64,000 bases of DNA from TMP-24 sp046348855 (lineage in GTDB: Bacteria; Pseudomonadota; Alphaproteobacteria; Rhodobacterales; Rhodobacteraceae): the NCBI GenBank assembly GCA_046348855.1, contig JAXMDK010000009.1, positions 62,001-126,000 on the forward strand, written 5' to 3'. The notes beneath the pieces are model-generated. The model worked only from the letters and a program-made list of their open reading frames with translations. It did no database searches and had not been told where the DNA came from. Position 1 is the first letter of the stretch. Every line of letters begins with the position of its first letter. This document shows, in pieces, positions 19,144 to 28,304 of this stretch. Both the position numbers and the translations under genes were made by a program.

Positions 19144-20241
19144 TCAGACCCTGGGTTGTTCATGGGTCGCACAATGGATACCCCCGCCGATCTTGCCAAG
19201 GGCATCCACGTTCAGCGTCACCACCTCGCGGCCGGGATAGAGATCGCCCAGCAGCGAAGCGGCCCGGGCATCGGCCGCCCGGTCGCCGAATTCGGCGGCG
19301 ATCACCCCGCCGTTGCAGACATAGTAGTTGACGTAGGAGGCAACGAAATCATCGCTTTGCACCCGGATGTCCTGGGGATCGGACAACACCACCAGATCCA
19401 GCTTGCGGCCATGCGCGTCGGTGGCGGCGGCGAGGCGGTCATAGGTTTCATGGGATGCGACCGACCAGGGATCATTCTCGTCGACCGCGTCGCCCAGCTG
19501 GATCAGCACCCGCCCCGGCTCGACGAACCGCGCCAGCGCGTCGATGTGATAGTCGGTGATGTCGTGATCCTTCAGCCCCGGCGCCCAGATGACCTTTTCG
19601 GCGCCCATGGTTTCCAGCAACCGCCGTTCCACGTCGGCCCTGCCGCCGCGATTGCGGTTGCGGTTGATCCAGCTGCTTTCGTGGGCGATCAGGGTGCCGG
19701 CACCGTCGGATTCGACCCCGCCTGCCTCGCCCACCAGCCCGACATCGAACACGGAAAGCCCGAGGCGGGCCGCCACCCGTTCGGCGATCTTGCCGTCGTT
19801 CGGATGGGGCTGCTTGTTGCCCCAGCCGTTGAAGTTGAATTGTGTCACCGCCAACCCGCCCCGGCCGTCGATGACGAAGGCCGGGCCGGAGTCGCGACAC
19901 CAGAGATCGTCGGTCGGAATGTCCCAGATTTCGACGCTCGCGCCCAGAAGGTTGCGCGCATCCGCCTGGTAACGCTGATCCATCAGCATCACGACCGGCT
20001 CGAATTCGGTGATGGCGTTGGCGATCGCCGCGATGGTTTTCTGCGCGGGTTTCAGAAGGCCCGACCCGCCGTAGACCTCGGCGCTGACCGGCCATTGCAT
20101 GAAGGTGCGTTCGTGCGGCACCTTTTCGTCGGGGATGAAGAACCCCGCCGCCGCGGCCGAGCCACCGGCGCGCGCGGCGCTGCCGAACAATCCAAGACCC
20201 GCCATGCCGGCCCCCAACCTGAAGATATCCCGACGATTCAT
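19144..20241 (-). CDS. Tat-exported agmatine deiminase / peptidylarginine deiminase family protein
   Basis: The 365-residue protein begins MNRRDIFRLGAGMAGLG, a twin-arginine signal with cleavage expected after an Ala-rich stretch near residue 25-33. The mature part is a guanidine-modifying (pentein) enzyme with DLWCRDSGPAF, the substrate-binding EAGGVESDG, DITDYHIDALARF and the nucleophile C357 in GGGIHCATHEQP. Agmatine deiminase converts agmatine to N-carbamoylputrescine plus ammonia and is normally cytosolic; here it should fold and be exported. Its ATG overlaps the stop of the fused permease by 4 bases, so it belongs to the polyamine-importer operon. Confidence 0.9.
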   Translation of the reverse strand: MNRRDIFRLGAGMAGLGLFGSAARAGGSAAAAGFFIPDEKVPHERTFMQWPVSAEVYGGSGLLKPAQKTIAAIANAITEFEPVVMLMDQRYQADARNLLGASVEIWDIPTDDLWCRDSGPAFVIDGRGGLAVTQFNFNGWGNKQPHPNDGKIAERVAARLGLSVFDVGLVGEAGGVESDGAGTLIAHESSWINRNRNRGGRADVERRLLETMGAEKVIWAPGLKDHDITDYHIDALARFVEPGRVLIQLGDAVDENDPWSVASHETYDRLAAATDAHGRKLDLVVLSDPQDIRVQSDDFVASYVNYYVCNGGVIAAEFGDRAADARAASLLGDLYPGREVVTLNVDALGKIGGGIHCATHEQPRV

Positions 20242-21977
20242 CCGAGTGCCTTTCCTGTGGACGGAAGGCCCGCCCGGGCCTTTGCCCGCGCAGCCTTTAT
20301 CAGGCTGCCGGCCATCATGCCGAACACCACAACCCCGATCAACATGGTGCTGGCCGCATTGATCTCGGGCGTGACGCCCAGCCTGACCTGCGAGTAAAGC
20401 CGCATCGGCAGCGTCGTCGCGCCGGGGCCGGTCGTCAGGCTGGAAATGACCAGATCGTCGAAGGACAGCACGAACGACAGCGCCCAGGCGCTGAGGATCG
20501 ACGGCAGGATCAACGGCAGGGTGATCCGCCGGAAGATCGTTCCGGGGCGGGCGTAAAGATCGGCGCCCGCCTGTTCGAGCGTCTGGTCGAACCCCACCAG
20601 CCGCGCCTGCACGGTGATGGCGACATAGGACATGCAGAAGGTCGTATGCGCCAGGAACAGCGTGAAGAACCCGCGCGGCAGGCCGAACGCCACGAACAGC
20701 AGCAGCAGCGACAGCCCGATGATCATCGACGGCACGATGACCGGCGCCAGAAGCAGGAACCCGAACAGGGTCTTGCCGCGCCAGGCGCCGAAGCGGACTG
20801 TCGCGAAGGCCGCCGGAACGCCCAGCAGGCAGGCCGCCGTCGCCGACAGCACCGCCAGTTCAACCGAGAGCCACGCCGAGTTCAGAAGCTGGGTATTGGC
20901 GAACAGCACGCCATACCATTTCAGCGAGAACCCGCCCCAGACGGTGACCAGCCGGCTTTCGTTGAAGCTGAACAGCACGACGAGGATCAGCGGCACATAG
21001 GTAAATACCAGCCCGCCGATGACCGCTGCCTTGTTCACCGCGCTGAACCGGCGGTCGCCGCCCATGCCCGCGCCCGCCGCCTGCATCGCCGCGTCGCGGG
21101 CCTGCAGACGTTGCAGCATCAGGATCGGCGCCGCCAGAAGGATCAGCATGCCCACCGCGATTGCCGCCGACAGGGTCCAGTCCTGGTTGTTGAAGAATTC
21201 GGTCCACAGGGTCTTGCCGATCATCGCCCGGTCGGACGGACCCAGCAGGTCGGGGATGACGAATTCGCCGATGACCGGAATGAAGATCAGCAGGCACCCC
21301 GCCAGCACCCCCGGCATCGACAGAGGCACCACCACCTTCCAGAAGGCCCGCCGGGCGCTCGCCCCCAGGTCGCGGGCGGCCTCCAGGAGCGTGTCGTCGA
21401 TCTTGTCGAGCGTCGCATAAAGCGGCAGCACCATGAACGGCAGGTAGGAATAGACGATCCCGATCTGCACCGCCCAGCTGGTGTTCAGGAGCGCCAGCGC
21501 GCCGGGCTTTAGGCCCCAGAACTGGCCGATCAGGTCGATGAACCCGTTCGGCTTCAGAAGCGTGATCCAGGCATAGATGCGCACCAGAAAACTGGTCCAG
21601 AAGGGCAGGACAACCAGCGTCAGCAGGGGCGGCTGCCAGCGGCGCGGCGCGCGCGTCAGCCCGTAGGCCATCGGATAGGCGACCAGCAGGGTCAGGAGCG
21701 TACCGACCGCTGCCATCTGGATCGAATAGAGGTAGGAGCGCAGATAGAAATGGTCCGTCACCAGCGTGGTGAAGTTTTCCAGGTCGAGCCCCCGCACGAA
21801 GCCGACGATCCCCTGCCACCCGCCCGAGGGGTCGAACTGCGGGCTGTAGGGCGGGCGGGCGCGGGCCTGGTCCGACAGGCTGATCTTCAGGATGAAGGCG
21901 AAGGGCAGGGCGAAGAAGGCGACCAGCCACAGGAAGGGAATGCCGATGATGGCGCGTCGTGCCGCTGGTCGCTGCAT
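20238..21977 (-). CDS. Fused PotB-PotC polyamine ABC transporter permease
   Basis: One uninterrupted frame of 579 residues covers both channel subunits. Residues 1-295 or so resemble PotB/PotH (EAARDLGASARRAFWKVVVP as EAA loop). The second half starts around MGGDRRFSAVNKAAVIGG and resembles PotC/PotI (FSFNESRLVTVWGGFSLKWY, then EQAGADLYARPGTIFRRITL). About twelve membrane segments are expected, with the linker in the cytoplasm. These are usually two genes. A GTGA at the linker shows where an ordinary stop/start overlap could sit in another frame, but the zero frame looks natural across the join. Confidence 0.85.
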   Translation of the reverse strand: MQRPAARRAIIGIPFLWLVAFFALPFAFILKISLSDQARARPPYSPQFDPSGGWQGIVGFVRGLDLENFTTLVTDHFYLRSYLYSIQMAAVGTLLTLLVAYPMAYGLTRAPRRWQPPLLTLVVLPFWTSFLVRIYAWITLLKPNGFIDLIGQFWGLKPGALALLNTSWAVQIGIVYSYLPFMVLPLYATLDKIDDTLLEAARDLGASARRAFWKVVVPLSMPGVLAGCLLIFIPVIGEFVIPDLLGPSDRAMIGKTLWTEFFNNQDWTLSAAIAVGMLILLAAPILMLQRLQARDAAMQAAGAGMGGDRRFSAVNKAAVIGGLVFTYVPLILVVLFSFNESRLVTVWGGFSLKWYGVLFANTQLLNSAWLSVELAVLSATAACLLGVPAAFATVRFGAWRGKTLFGFLLLAPVIVPSMIIGLSLLLLFVAFGLPRGFFTLFLAHTTFCMSYVAITVQARLVGFDQTLEQAGADLYARPGTIFRRITLPLILPSILSAWALSFVLSFDDLVISSLTTGPGATTLPMRLYSQVRLGVTPEINAASTMLIGVVVFGMMAGSLIKAARAKARAGLPSTGKALG

Positions 21978-21982
21978 GCTGT

Positions 21983-23065
21983 CTACTCGATCCCCTTGGC
22001 GCGGTTCCAGGCGCGGTCCCAGACCTTCAGCATCTTGTCCGACTTGACGCTGGGCAGGTGGAACTTCGCCGCCGCCTCGGCGGTCGGGTAGTAGTTGGGA
22101 TTGCCGCGGATCGCCTCGTCGACCATCGGCAGCGCGGCAAGGTTCGCCGTCGAAAACCCGGTCTCGTTGGCGGCCTTCGCGGCGATGTCGGGGCGCATGA
22201 CGAAGTTGATGAAGGCGTGGGCGGCCACGGGGTTGGGCGCGTCGGCCGGAATGGCCAGCGTGTCGAACCAGACAAGGTTGCCCTCTTTCGGCAGGCGGTA
22301 TTCGATGGTCTGGGGCTTGCCGGCCTCGGTCGCGCGCTTGGTAGCCACCAGCATGTCGCCGGAATAGCCGACCGCCAGGCACAGGTCGCCGGCGGCAAGA
22401 CCGGCGATGTAGTTCGAGCCGTGGAACTGGCGGACATAGGGGCGCACCGCCTTGATGACCTCGGCGGCCTTCTCGATGTCGGCCTCGTTGTTCGTGTCGG
22501 GATCGAGCCCCAGGTAGATCAGCGCCGACCCGAGAATCTGTTCGCTGTCGTCCAGCATGGCGATGCCGCAACCGGCGAACTTTGCCGCGATCTTCGGGTC
22601 GAACACCATGGCCCAGCTGTCGACCGGCGCGTCGGGCATGATCGCCTTGATCATCGCCGCGTTGTAGCCGATGCCGGTAGTGCCCCACATCCAGGGCATC
22701 GCATGTTCGTTGCCGGGGTCGACCTTGGCCAGGGTGGCCATCAGGGCGGGATCCATGTTGACGGCGTTGGGAAGCTTCGACTTGTCGAGCTTGGCCCAGA
22801 CCCCCAGCGGCACCTGCCGGGCGAGGTGGGGCGACAGGTTCGGCGTCACCACGTCATAGCCGGAATCGCCGGCCAGGATGCGCGTCTCGACGGTGTCGTT
22901 GCTGTCGAACACGTCATAGACCACGGTGGTGCCGGTTTCTTTCTGAAACTGCGCGATGGAATCGGCGCCAAAATAGGATTCCCACGAATAAAGCCGCATC
23001 TCATCGGCACGAACCGGCATCGCCATCCCAAGCGCAAGGATCGACGCCACTGCAAGCCTGCTCAT
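21983..23065 (-). CDS. Polyamine-type ABC transporter substrate-binding protein (PotD/PotF-like)
   Basis: A Sec signal of about 20 residues (ending MPVRADE) leads into a family 1 solute-binding protein of the spermidine/putrescine group. Supporting motifs are LYSWESYFG at the N-terminus, AGDSGYDVVTPN, PWMWGTTGIGYN and SGDMLVA. Length 360 is normal. It is followed by the fused permease after 5 bases. The ligand could be putrescine, agmatine or N-carbamoylputrescine; the operon context favours an agmatine-derived compound. Confidence 0.92.
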   Translation of the reverse strand: MSRLAVASILALGMAMPVRADEMRLYSWESYFGADSIAQFQKETGTTVVYDVFDSNDTVETRILAGDSGYDVVTPNLSPHLARQVPLGVWAKLDKSKLPNAVNMDPALMATLAKVDPGNEHAMPWMWGTTGIGYNAAMIKAIMPDAPVDSWAMVFDPKIAAKFAGCGIAMLDDSEQILGSALIYLGLDPDTNNEADIEKAAEVIKAVRPYVRQFHGSNYIAGLAAGDLCLAVGYSGDMLVATKRATEAGKPQTIEYRLPKEGNLVWFDTLAIPADAPNPVAAHAFINFVMRPDIAAKAANETGFSTANLAALPMVDEAIRGNPNYYPTAEAAAKFHLPSVKSDKMLKVWDRAWNRAKGIE

Positions 23066-23118
23066 CCGCTCTCTCCTCCTGTAACGGTCGGAGGCAGCTT
23101 ATTATGAAAACATCTCGG

Positions 23119-23135
23119 GAATTATTGCAAAATTC
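23119..23135. promoter_or_regulatory. Inverted repeat in the potD-like/LysR divergent gap, candidate LysR box
   Basis: The 94-base gap between the divergent genes contains GAATT-ATTGCAA-AATTC, a perfect 5-base inverted repeat in AT-rich DNA. Its spacing fits the T-N11-A plan of LysR binding sites. It lies 25-41 bases upstream of the LysR start and 54-70 bases upstream of the potD-like start, suitable for control in both directions. Confidence 0.5.
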
Positions 23136-23159
23136 TGGGATGTTCGATAAGTATCCCTC

Positions 23160-24056
23160 ATGTCAAACGTCTATCGTTCCCTGCCGCCGCTGTCGACGCT
23201 GATCGGATTCGAGGCTGCGGCCCGGCTGGGCAGCTTTTCGCTCGCCGCCGCCGAACTGAACATCACCCAGTCGGCGATCAGTCACCAGATCCGCACGCTC
23301 GAGGATCACCTCGGCACGCCGCTGTTTCGCCGGATCGGCCGGGGGATCGAACTGACCGATGCGGGGCGCGACCTGCAGGCGACGGCGCAGTCGGCGCTGG
23401 AAGGGGTGCGCCACGGGGTCCGGCGGCTGAACGCCTATACCAAGCCCGGCTCGGTCATCATCGCCCTGCCGCCGGGGCTGGCCGATTGCTGGCTGGTGCC
23501 GCGTCTGGCGCGGTTCCGGGCCGATCTGCCGGACGTCGATCCCTGGCTGCATGTGACCGGCGAGACCACCTTTCCCGAGGAAAGCGAGATCGACGTCGTG
23601 CTGAGCGACCGGCCCTGGACGGAAGAGGGCGCCGAATGCCGCCCGCTGCCGGTCGACCGGGTCTGCCCGATGGCCTCGCCGGCGCTGGCCGACAGCCTCG
23701 GCCGGTTGCCGGAGCCGGAGCGGCTGGACAAGGCCGACCTCCTGCATGACGAAACGCCGAACGACTGGCTGAAATGGTTCGCGCTGGCCGGATCGGCGCG
23801 GCGCGACCTGTCGCGGGGCATGAACTTTTCCGACCACGGGCTGATGCTGCGCGCCGCCGCCGCCGGGCTGGGCGTCTGCCTGGGGTCCGAGCGTTGGGCT
23901 GCCGACCTGCTGGCCTCCGGCGCGCTCGTGCGGGTCGCCGGAACGGCGATGGCGGCGACCGACCGGCTGTATCTTTGCGCCTGGCGGCGGAACTTCGTGC
24001 GCCCGGCGGTCGGACAGGTCTGGGACTGGTTCGCGCAAGAGACTGGCGCGGCGTGA
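23160..24056 (+). CDS. LysR-family transcriptional regulator
   Basis: A 298-residue protein with the N-terminal helix-turn-helix FSLAAAELNITQSAISHQIR (about residues 27-46) and a periplasmic-binding-like effector domain. The start resembles the GcvA subgroup (PPLSTLIGFEAAARLGSF). It is divergent from the polyamine-importer operon and is the obvious candidate regulator of it. It ends 3 bases from the end of the convergent hydrolase gene. Confidence 0.92.
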   Translation: MSNVYRSLPPLSTLIGFEAAARLGSFSLAAAELNITQSAISHQIRTLEDHLGTPLFRRIGRGIELTDAGRDLQATAQSALEGVRHGVRRLNAYTKPGSVIIALPPGLADCWLVPRLARFRADLPDVDPWLHVTGETTFPEESEIDVVLSDRPWTEEGAECRPLPVDRVCPMASPALADSLGRLPEPERLDKADLLHDETPNDWLKWFALAGSARRDLSRGMNFSDHGLMLRAAAAGLGVCLGSERWAADLLASGALVRVAGTAMAATDRLYLCAWRRNFVRPAVGQVWDWFAQETGAA

Positions 24057-24059
24057 CCG

Positions 24060-25286
24060 TCAGCCGCCCGCCAGTCCGCGCACCACGTCGAGAAGCACAT
24101 TCGCCCCGGCCGCCACATGATCGGGCGCGGCATATTCGGCGGGGTTGTGGCTGATCCCGTCCCGACAGGGCACGAAAACCATCGTCGTCGGCACGATCCG
24201 CGACAGATGAAAGGCGTCATGCCCGGCGCCCGAGATGATCCCGGCGGCCGGGTAGCCCCGCGTCGCGGCGCTGGCGCGCACGCGGGCCACCAGATCGGGG
24301 TCGAACCGCACCATCGGCGAATGCCAGGTATTCTCGGCCTGCACCCGCACCTTCGCGCCCGACAGGCCGGCGATCCCGTCCATGAAAGTCGCGTGCATCC
24401 GGTCAAGCTGCGCGTCGTCGGGATGGCGCAGGTCGACGGTCAGGGTGATCCGGCCCGGCACGACATTGATCGAACCCGGCTCGGCCCCGATCACCCCGAC
24501 AGTGGCGCGGGCGTCGGTGTCGGTCGCGCCGACCGCTGCAACCAGATCCAGCACCCGCGCGAGGACCGGCACCGGGTCGCGGCGCAGCGCCATCGGCACC
24601 GGCCCGGCATGGGTTTCCGCGCCGGTCAGGGTCACCTGATACCAGCGGATCGCCTGGCCGCCGGTGACGATGCCGATGGTCTTGCCGGCGGCTTCGAGGA
24701 TCGGACCCTGTTCGATGTGCAGCTCGACATAGACGGCGATCGGATGGCGGCCCGGCTCGGCGCCGTCCCGATAGCCGTGCCGGGCGAGTTCCGCGCCGGC
24801 GGTGATGCCGTGGCGGTCGGCGATGGCGAGGGTGGCTGCAAGGTCGCTCAACCCACAATGGACGCCTGACCCCATCATCGCCGGGCGAAAGCGCGCGCCT
24901 TCCTCGTTGGTCCAGACCGCGACCTCGACCGGCCGCCGGGTCGACAGGCCGGCGTCGTCGAGCGTTTCCAGAATCTCCAGCCCGGCCAGAACGCCGAGGA
25001 TCCCGTCGAACCGGCCGCCAGTCGGCTGGGTGTCGAGATGGCTGCCCATGACCACCGGGGCGGCGGTATCGTCCTGTCCGGCACGGCGGACGAACAGGTT
25101 GCCGATCCGGTCGTGGGTCACCGGGTAGCCACGCGCGGCGCACCAGCTGCGAAACAGGGTGCGGCCGGCCTCGTCCGCGTCCGACAAGGCCAGCCGGCAG
25201 GAGCCGTCGCCGGGGATCGCCCCGATCCGGGCCATCGCCATCAGCCGCGCCCACAGGCGCGCGCCGTCCACCGCAAGGTCAGCCAT
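24060..25286 (-). CDS. Zn-dependent N-carbamoyl-L-amino-acid hydrolase / allantoate amidohydrolase family
   Basis: This is an M20-type hydrolase of 408 residues. Metal ligands lie in GSHLDTQPTGGRFDG, WTNEEGARF and HIEQGP, with a further His in AGHDAFHLSRI. These enzymes cleave N-carbamoyl (ureido) groups to ammonia, CO2 and an amine or amino acid. ATG 25286 has GGAGAG just upstream and is preferred to an earlier in-frame start. In a region rich in agmatine deiminases, a ureido product such as a carbamoylated amino acid is a reasonable substrate, but this is an inference. Confidence 0.88.
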   Translation of the reverse strand: MADLAVDGARLWARLMAMARIGAIPGDGSCRLALSDADEAGRTLFRSWCAARGYPVTHDRIGNLFVRRAGQDDTAAPVVMGSHLDTQPTGGRFDGILGVLAGLEILETLDDAGLSTRRPVEVAVWTNEEGARFRPAMMGSGVHCGLSDLAATLAIADRHGITAGAELARHGYRDGAEPGRHPIAVYVELHIEQGPILEAAGKTIGIVTGGQAIRWYQVTLTGAETHAGPVPMALRRDPVPVLARVLDLVAAVGATDTDARATVGVIGAEPGSINVVPGRITLTVDLRHPDDAQLDRMHATFMDGIAGLSGAKVRVQAENTWHSPMVRFDPDLVARVRASAATRGYPAAGIISGAGHDAFHLSRIVPTTMVFVPCRDGISHNPAEYAAPDHVAAGANVLLDVVRGLAGG

Positions 25287-25380
25287 GATCTCTCCGTCGC
25301 TGGGCAGGGTTTGCCCCTTCTGCACAGGCGCGGGGCCGTCGGGCCAGTCCCCCATCGGGGGGACGCCGCGGCCAATCCGG

Positions 25381-26235
25381 TCAGTTCAGAAACCGCCGCG
25401 CCCCGTCGCCGGGCGGCGGCGCTGCCGGGGGCAAAGGCGGGCGTTCGGCTTCGGGGTGCGCACCCGCCAGCGCGCCGAGGAACATCGAAAAGAGCTCGCC
25501 CTGCGACGAAATCTGCAGTTTCGCATAGATGCGCTTGCGATGGACCTTCACCGTCTCGGGGCTGTTGCCCAGAAGCCGCGCCATGCTTTTGGTGGAATGG
25601 CCCTTCAGCATCAGCCGGACGATCGCCGCCTCGCGGGTGCTGAGCTTGCTGGTCTGGAACCGCTCGAACGCCAGGGTGACCGCGCTGTCGGCATCGCCTT
25701 CGGTTGCCGCCGCATGCGGCCAGTGTTTCAGGCACAGCGCGGCGATCAGCGGCAGGTAGCCCTCCAGATCGGCTTTCGGCGGCAGCCCGGCCCCGGCGTT
25801 GCCGCGCCGCTGGCCCAGCGACAGGACGATGCTGGCCCCGTGCCCGGCATCGACGAAGAACGTCACCTCGTTGCGCAGGCCGATCTCGGAATAGAAGACC
25901 CGGTAATATTCAGACGAGCGGAAATCGTCGGGCGCGCATTCGTCCAGGCTGACGACGCAGGTGCCGACGCCTTGCCGGAAGAGTTCGAAGAACGGGTCGA
26001 GAAGATAGGCGTAGCTCAGATAGGGGCCGATGGTCCGTTCGGTCGCCTCGGCGTCGAGGTTGGAATAAAGCTGGCGCGGCGGCAGCGTGCCGGAAAAGAC
26101 CGAGATGAACAGGCTGTCCTGACCCAGCACGCGCTGGCACAATTCGGCCAGCGCCGGCGCGAAGGCGTCCGATCCGATGGCGGCCACCGCCCTGGCGATG
26201 TGGTCCAGCGCATCGGATCGGGGCCGGTCGGTCAT
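25381..26235 (-). CDS. LuxR-type helix-turn-helix transcriptional regulator
   Basis: The 284-residue protein has a C-terminal LuxR-type DNA-binding domain (LSTREAAIVRLMLKGHSTKS, then ETVKVHRKRIYAKL). Its roughly 180-residue N-terminal domain looks GAF-like rather than a clear acyl-homoserine-lactone binder. A proline-rich tail follows. Its ATG 26235 overlaps the stop of the agmatine deiminase gene upstream (ATGA), so it is co-transcribed with that gene and may control agmatine use. Confidence 0.87.
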   Translation of the reverse strand: MTDRPRSDALDHIARAVAAIGSDAFAPALAELCQRVLGQDSLFISVFSGTLPPRQLYSNLDAEATERTIGPYLSYAYLLDPFFELFRQGVGTCVVSLDECAPDDFRSSEYYRVFYSEIGLRNEVTFFVDAGHGASIVLSLGQRRGNAGAGLPPKADLEGYLPLIAALCLKHWPHAAATEGDADSAVTLAFERFQTSKLSTREAAIVRLMLKGHSTKSMARLLGNSPETVKVHRKRIYAKLQISSQGELFSMFLGALAGAHPEAERPPLPPAAPPPGDGARRFLN

Positions 26236-27245
26236 GCGGGCTCCTGCTGGGTGATGCAGTGGATGCCGCCGCCGCCGATGGCGATATTGTCGATCCGCAC
26301 CTCGCGCACGCGGCGGCCGGGAAACAGTTCGCGGAAGGTGTTGCGCACTTCGGTATCCGCCTCGATCCCATAGACCGGCATGACGATGCCGCCGTTCACG
26401 ATATAGGAATTGATGTAGGACCGGCAGAATTTCGGATGGGTCGACGGGGCCGCGACCGCCTCGGGCACGGTGACGATGCGGATCGGGCGGCCCCGGGCGT
26501 CGGTCTGGCCCTGCATCGCGTCGATGTTGGCCTGAAGGTGGCGGTTCCACTCGCCATCGGGGCCGGACGGGCGCTCCATCAGCACCAGGCCGGGGGCGAC
26601 GAAGACGGCGATCCCGTCGACATGGCCGTCGGTTTCATCCTCCAGCGGGTTTCCGGGCAGCCAGATGACCTTTTCGCCGCCGAGCATTTCCATCAGCTCG
26701 GCGGTGATCGCTTCCTTGGTCCAGTCCGGGTTGCGGTTGGGGTTCGGAAAGCAGGTGTCGGTGGTGATGATCGTGCCTTCGCCATCGACCGACACCCCGC
26801 CACCCTCGGCGATCAGCCGCGAGGTGAAGGCGCGGACCCCGGCCTTGTCGGTCACGCGGCCCGAAAAGCCGGCGTCGCCGTCGAAGGGCGCATATTTCCC
26901 GCCCCAGGCGTTGAAGCGGAACTGCGCTCCGCCCCGGCTGCCGTCGGCATGGGTGACGAAGCAGGGGCCGGCGTCGCGCGCCCAGCTGTCATTGATGTCG
27001 GCCATGATGACCTCGACGTCGGCGTCGAGCATGGCGCGCGCCTGTTCGTAGTCTTCGGGCCGCGCCGCAACCGTCACCGGCTCGAATTCGCGGATCGCAT
27101 GGGCAACGGCAGCATAGTCGCGCCGCGTCGCCTCGATGTCGTCCCAGACCTCGTCGCGGCAGGGCCACATCATCCAGGTGCGTTTGTGCGGGGCCCATTC
27201 CGCAGGCATCGCGAAGCCAGCCTGCCTGGGGGTCTGATTGGTCAT
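26232..27245 (-). CDS. aguA: Agmatine deiminase (cytosolic)
   Basis: The 337-residue pentein-fold enzyme has no signal peptide. It carries MPAEWAPHKRTWMMWP, DSWARDAGP, AEGGGVSVDGEGT, ETDGHVDG and the nucleophile C330 in GGGGIHC. It hydrolyses agmatine to N-carbamoylputrescine and ammonia. The gene for the next enzyme of the route, the N-carbamoylputrescine amidase, lies upstream on the same strand across a 159-base gap, which probably holds this gene's own promoter. Confidence 0.94.
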   Translation of the reverse strand: MTNQTPRQAGFAMPAEWAPHKRTWMMWPCRDEVWDDIEATRRDYAAVAHAIREFEPVTVAARPEDYEQARAMLDADVEVIMADINDSWARDAGPCFVTHADGSRGGAQFRFNAWGGKYAPFDGDAGFSGRVTDKAGVRAFTSRLIAEGGGVSVDGEGTIITTDTCFPNPNRNPDWTKEAITAELMEMLGGEKVIWLPGNPLEDETDGHVDGIAVFVAPGLVLMERPSGPDGEWNRHLQANIDAMQGQTDARGRPIRIVTVPEAVAAPSTHPKFCRSYINSYIVNGGIVMPVYGIEADTEVRNTFRELFPGRRVREVRIDNIAIGGGGIHCITQQEPA

Positions 27246-27404
27246 CGTCCTGCCTTTTATCCAAGTCGTTCATCTTGCGGGTCTTGCGAACCGCGTCGAC
27301 ATACCCCTTGTTTTATTGGCAGAACTCGGACGGAACAAACGCGAAATACTGCGGCCTTTCATCAGTTATTTTCATATGTAAGATGCCATCGACACCCCGG
27401 CCAC

Positions 27405-28283
27405 TCAACCGGCCAGCGTTTCGCCGTCATGGGTGCGCAGGGTGCCGTACATCTCGGGCCGGCGGTCCCGGAAGATACCCCAGGCGCGGCGGTATTCCTG
27501 CACCTCGTCCAGGTCGAAGCTGGCGACCAGGTAGGTTTCGTCGGTGCGGTTGGCCTCGGCCACCTTGGCGCCCAGATGGTCGGCGATGAAGGAACTGCCG
27601 TAGAAGGTGCCGGTCGTATTGCCGTCGGTCTCGACGCCCACCCGGTTCGAGGCGACCAGCGGCGTCAGGTTCGCGGCCGCATGGCCCTGCATCGTGCGCT
27701 GCCAGTGGCCGGCGCTGTCGATGGCCGCGTTCTGCGGCTCGGAGCCGATGGCGGTCGGGAAGAACAGCACCTCGGCCCCCTTCAGGACCAGCGACCGCGC
27801 CGTTTCCGGGAACCACTGGTCCCAGCAGATACCGCAGCCGATGGTGGCATGGCGGGTCCGGATGGCGCGAAAGCCGGTGTCGCCGGGCGTGAAGTAGAAC
27901 TTTTCCTCATAGCCCGGCGCCTGCGGGATATGGGTTTTGCGGTAGTTCCACAGGATCTCGCCATCGGCGTCGATGATGGCGAGCGAGTTGTAATGGGCCG
28001 TTCCGGCGCGTTCGAAATAGGAAACCGGCAGGACGACGCCCAGTTGCCGGGCGATCACCCGGAAATGCGCGACCGCCCGGTCGTCGGACAGGGTCCGCGC
28101 CAGATCGAAGTGACCGAACTTCTGCTCCAGGCAGAAATAGGGGGTCTGGAACAGTTCCTGCAGCAGGATGATCTGCGCGCCGTCCTCGGCGGCCAGCCGC
28201 ACCAGATCCTCCGCTTTCTGGATGTTGTCGTCGATGTCCCAGGTGCAGGCCATCTGCGTGGCCGCGACAGTCACCTTGCGCAT
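27405..28283 (-). CDS. aguB: N-carbamoylputrescine amidase
   Basis: A nitrilase-superfamily enzyme of 292 residues, with the catalytic triad E43 (LQELFQTPYF), K116 (NYRKTHIP) and C153 (CGICWDQWFPE). The YFCLEQ and GHWQRTMQGHAAAN segments are typical of the agmatine pathway branch. It cleaves N-carbamoylputrescine to putrescine, CO2 and ammonia. ATG 28283 sits nine bases after GGAG; a second ATG two codons upstream (28289) lies too close to that site. Confidence 0.94.
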   Translation of the reverse strand: MRKVTVAATQMACTWDIDDNIQKAEDLVRLAAEDGAQIILLQELFQTPYFCLEQKFGHFDLARTLSDDRAVAHFRVIARQLGVVLPVSYFERAGTAHYNSLAIIDADGEILWNYRKTHIPQAPGYEEKFYFTPGDTGFRAIRTRHATIGCGICWDQWFPETARSLVLKGAEVLFFPTAIGSEPQNAAIDSAGHWQRTMQGHAAANLTPLVASNRVGVETDGNTTGTFYGSSFIADHLGAKVAEANRTDETYLVASFDLDEVQEYRRAWGIFRDRRPEMYGTLRTHDGETLAG

Positions 28284-28304
28284 TGTCATTCTCTCCGTTG
28301 GCCC

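Noticed and set aside
25381..26235. Quorum-sensing receptor
   Set aside because: The DNA-binding end is LuxR type, but the N-terminal domain lacks a clear set of acyl-homoserine-lactone binding residues and no luxI-type gene is nearby.
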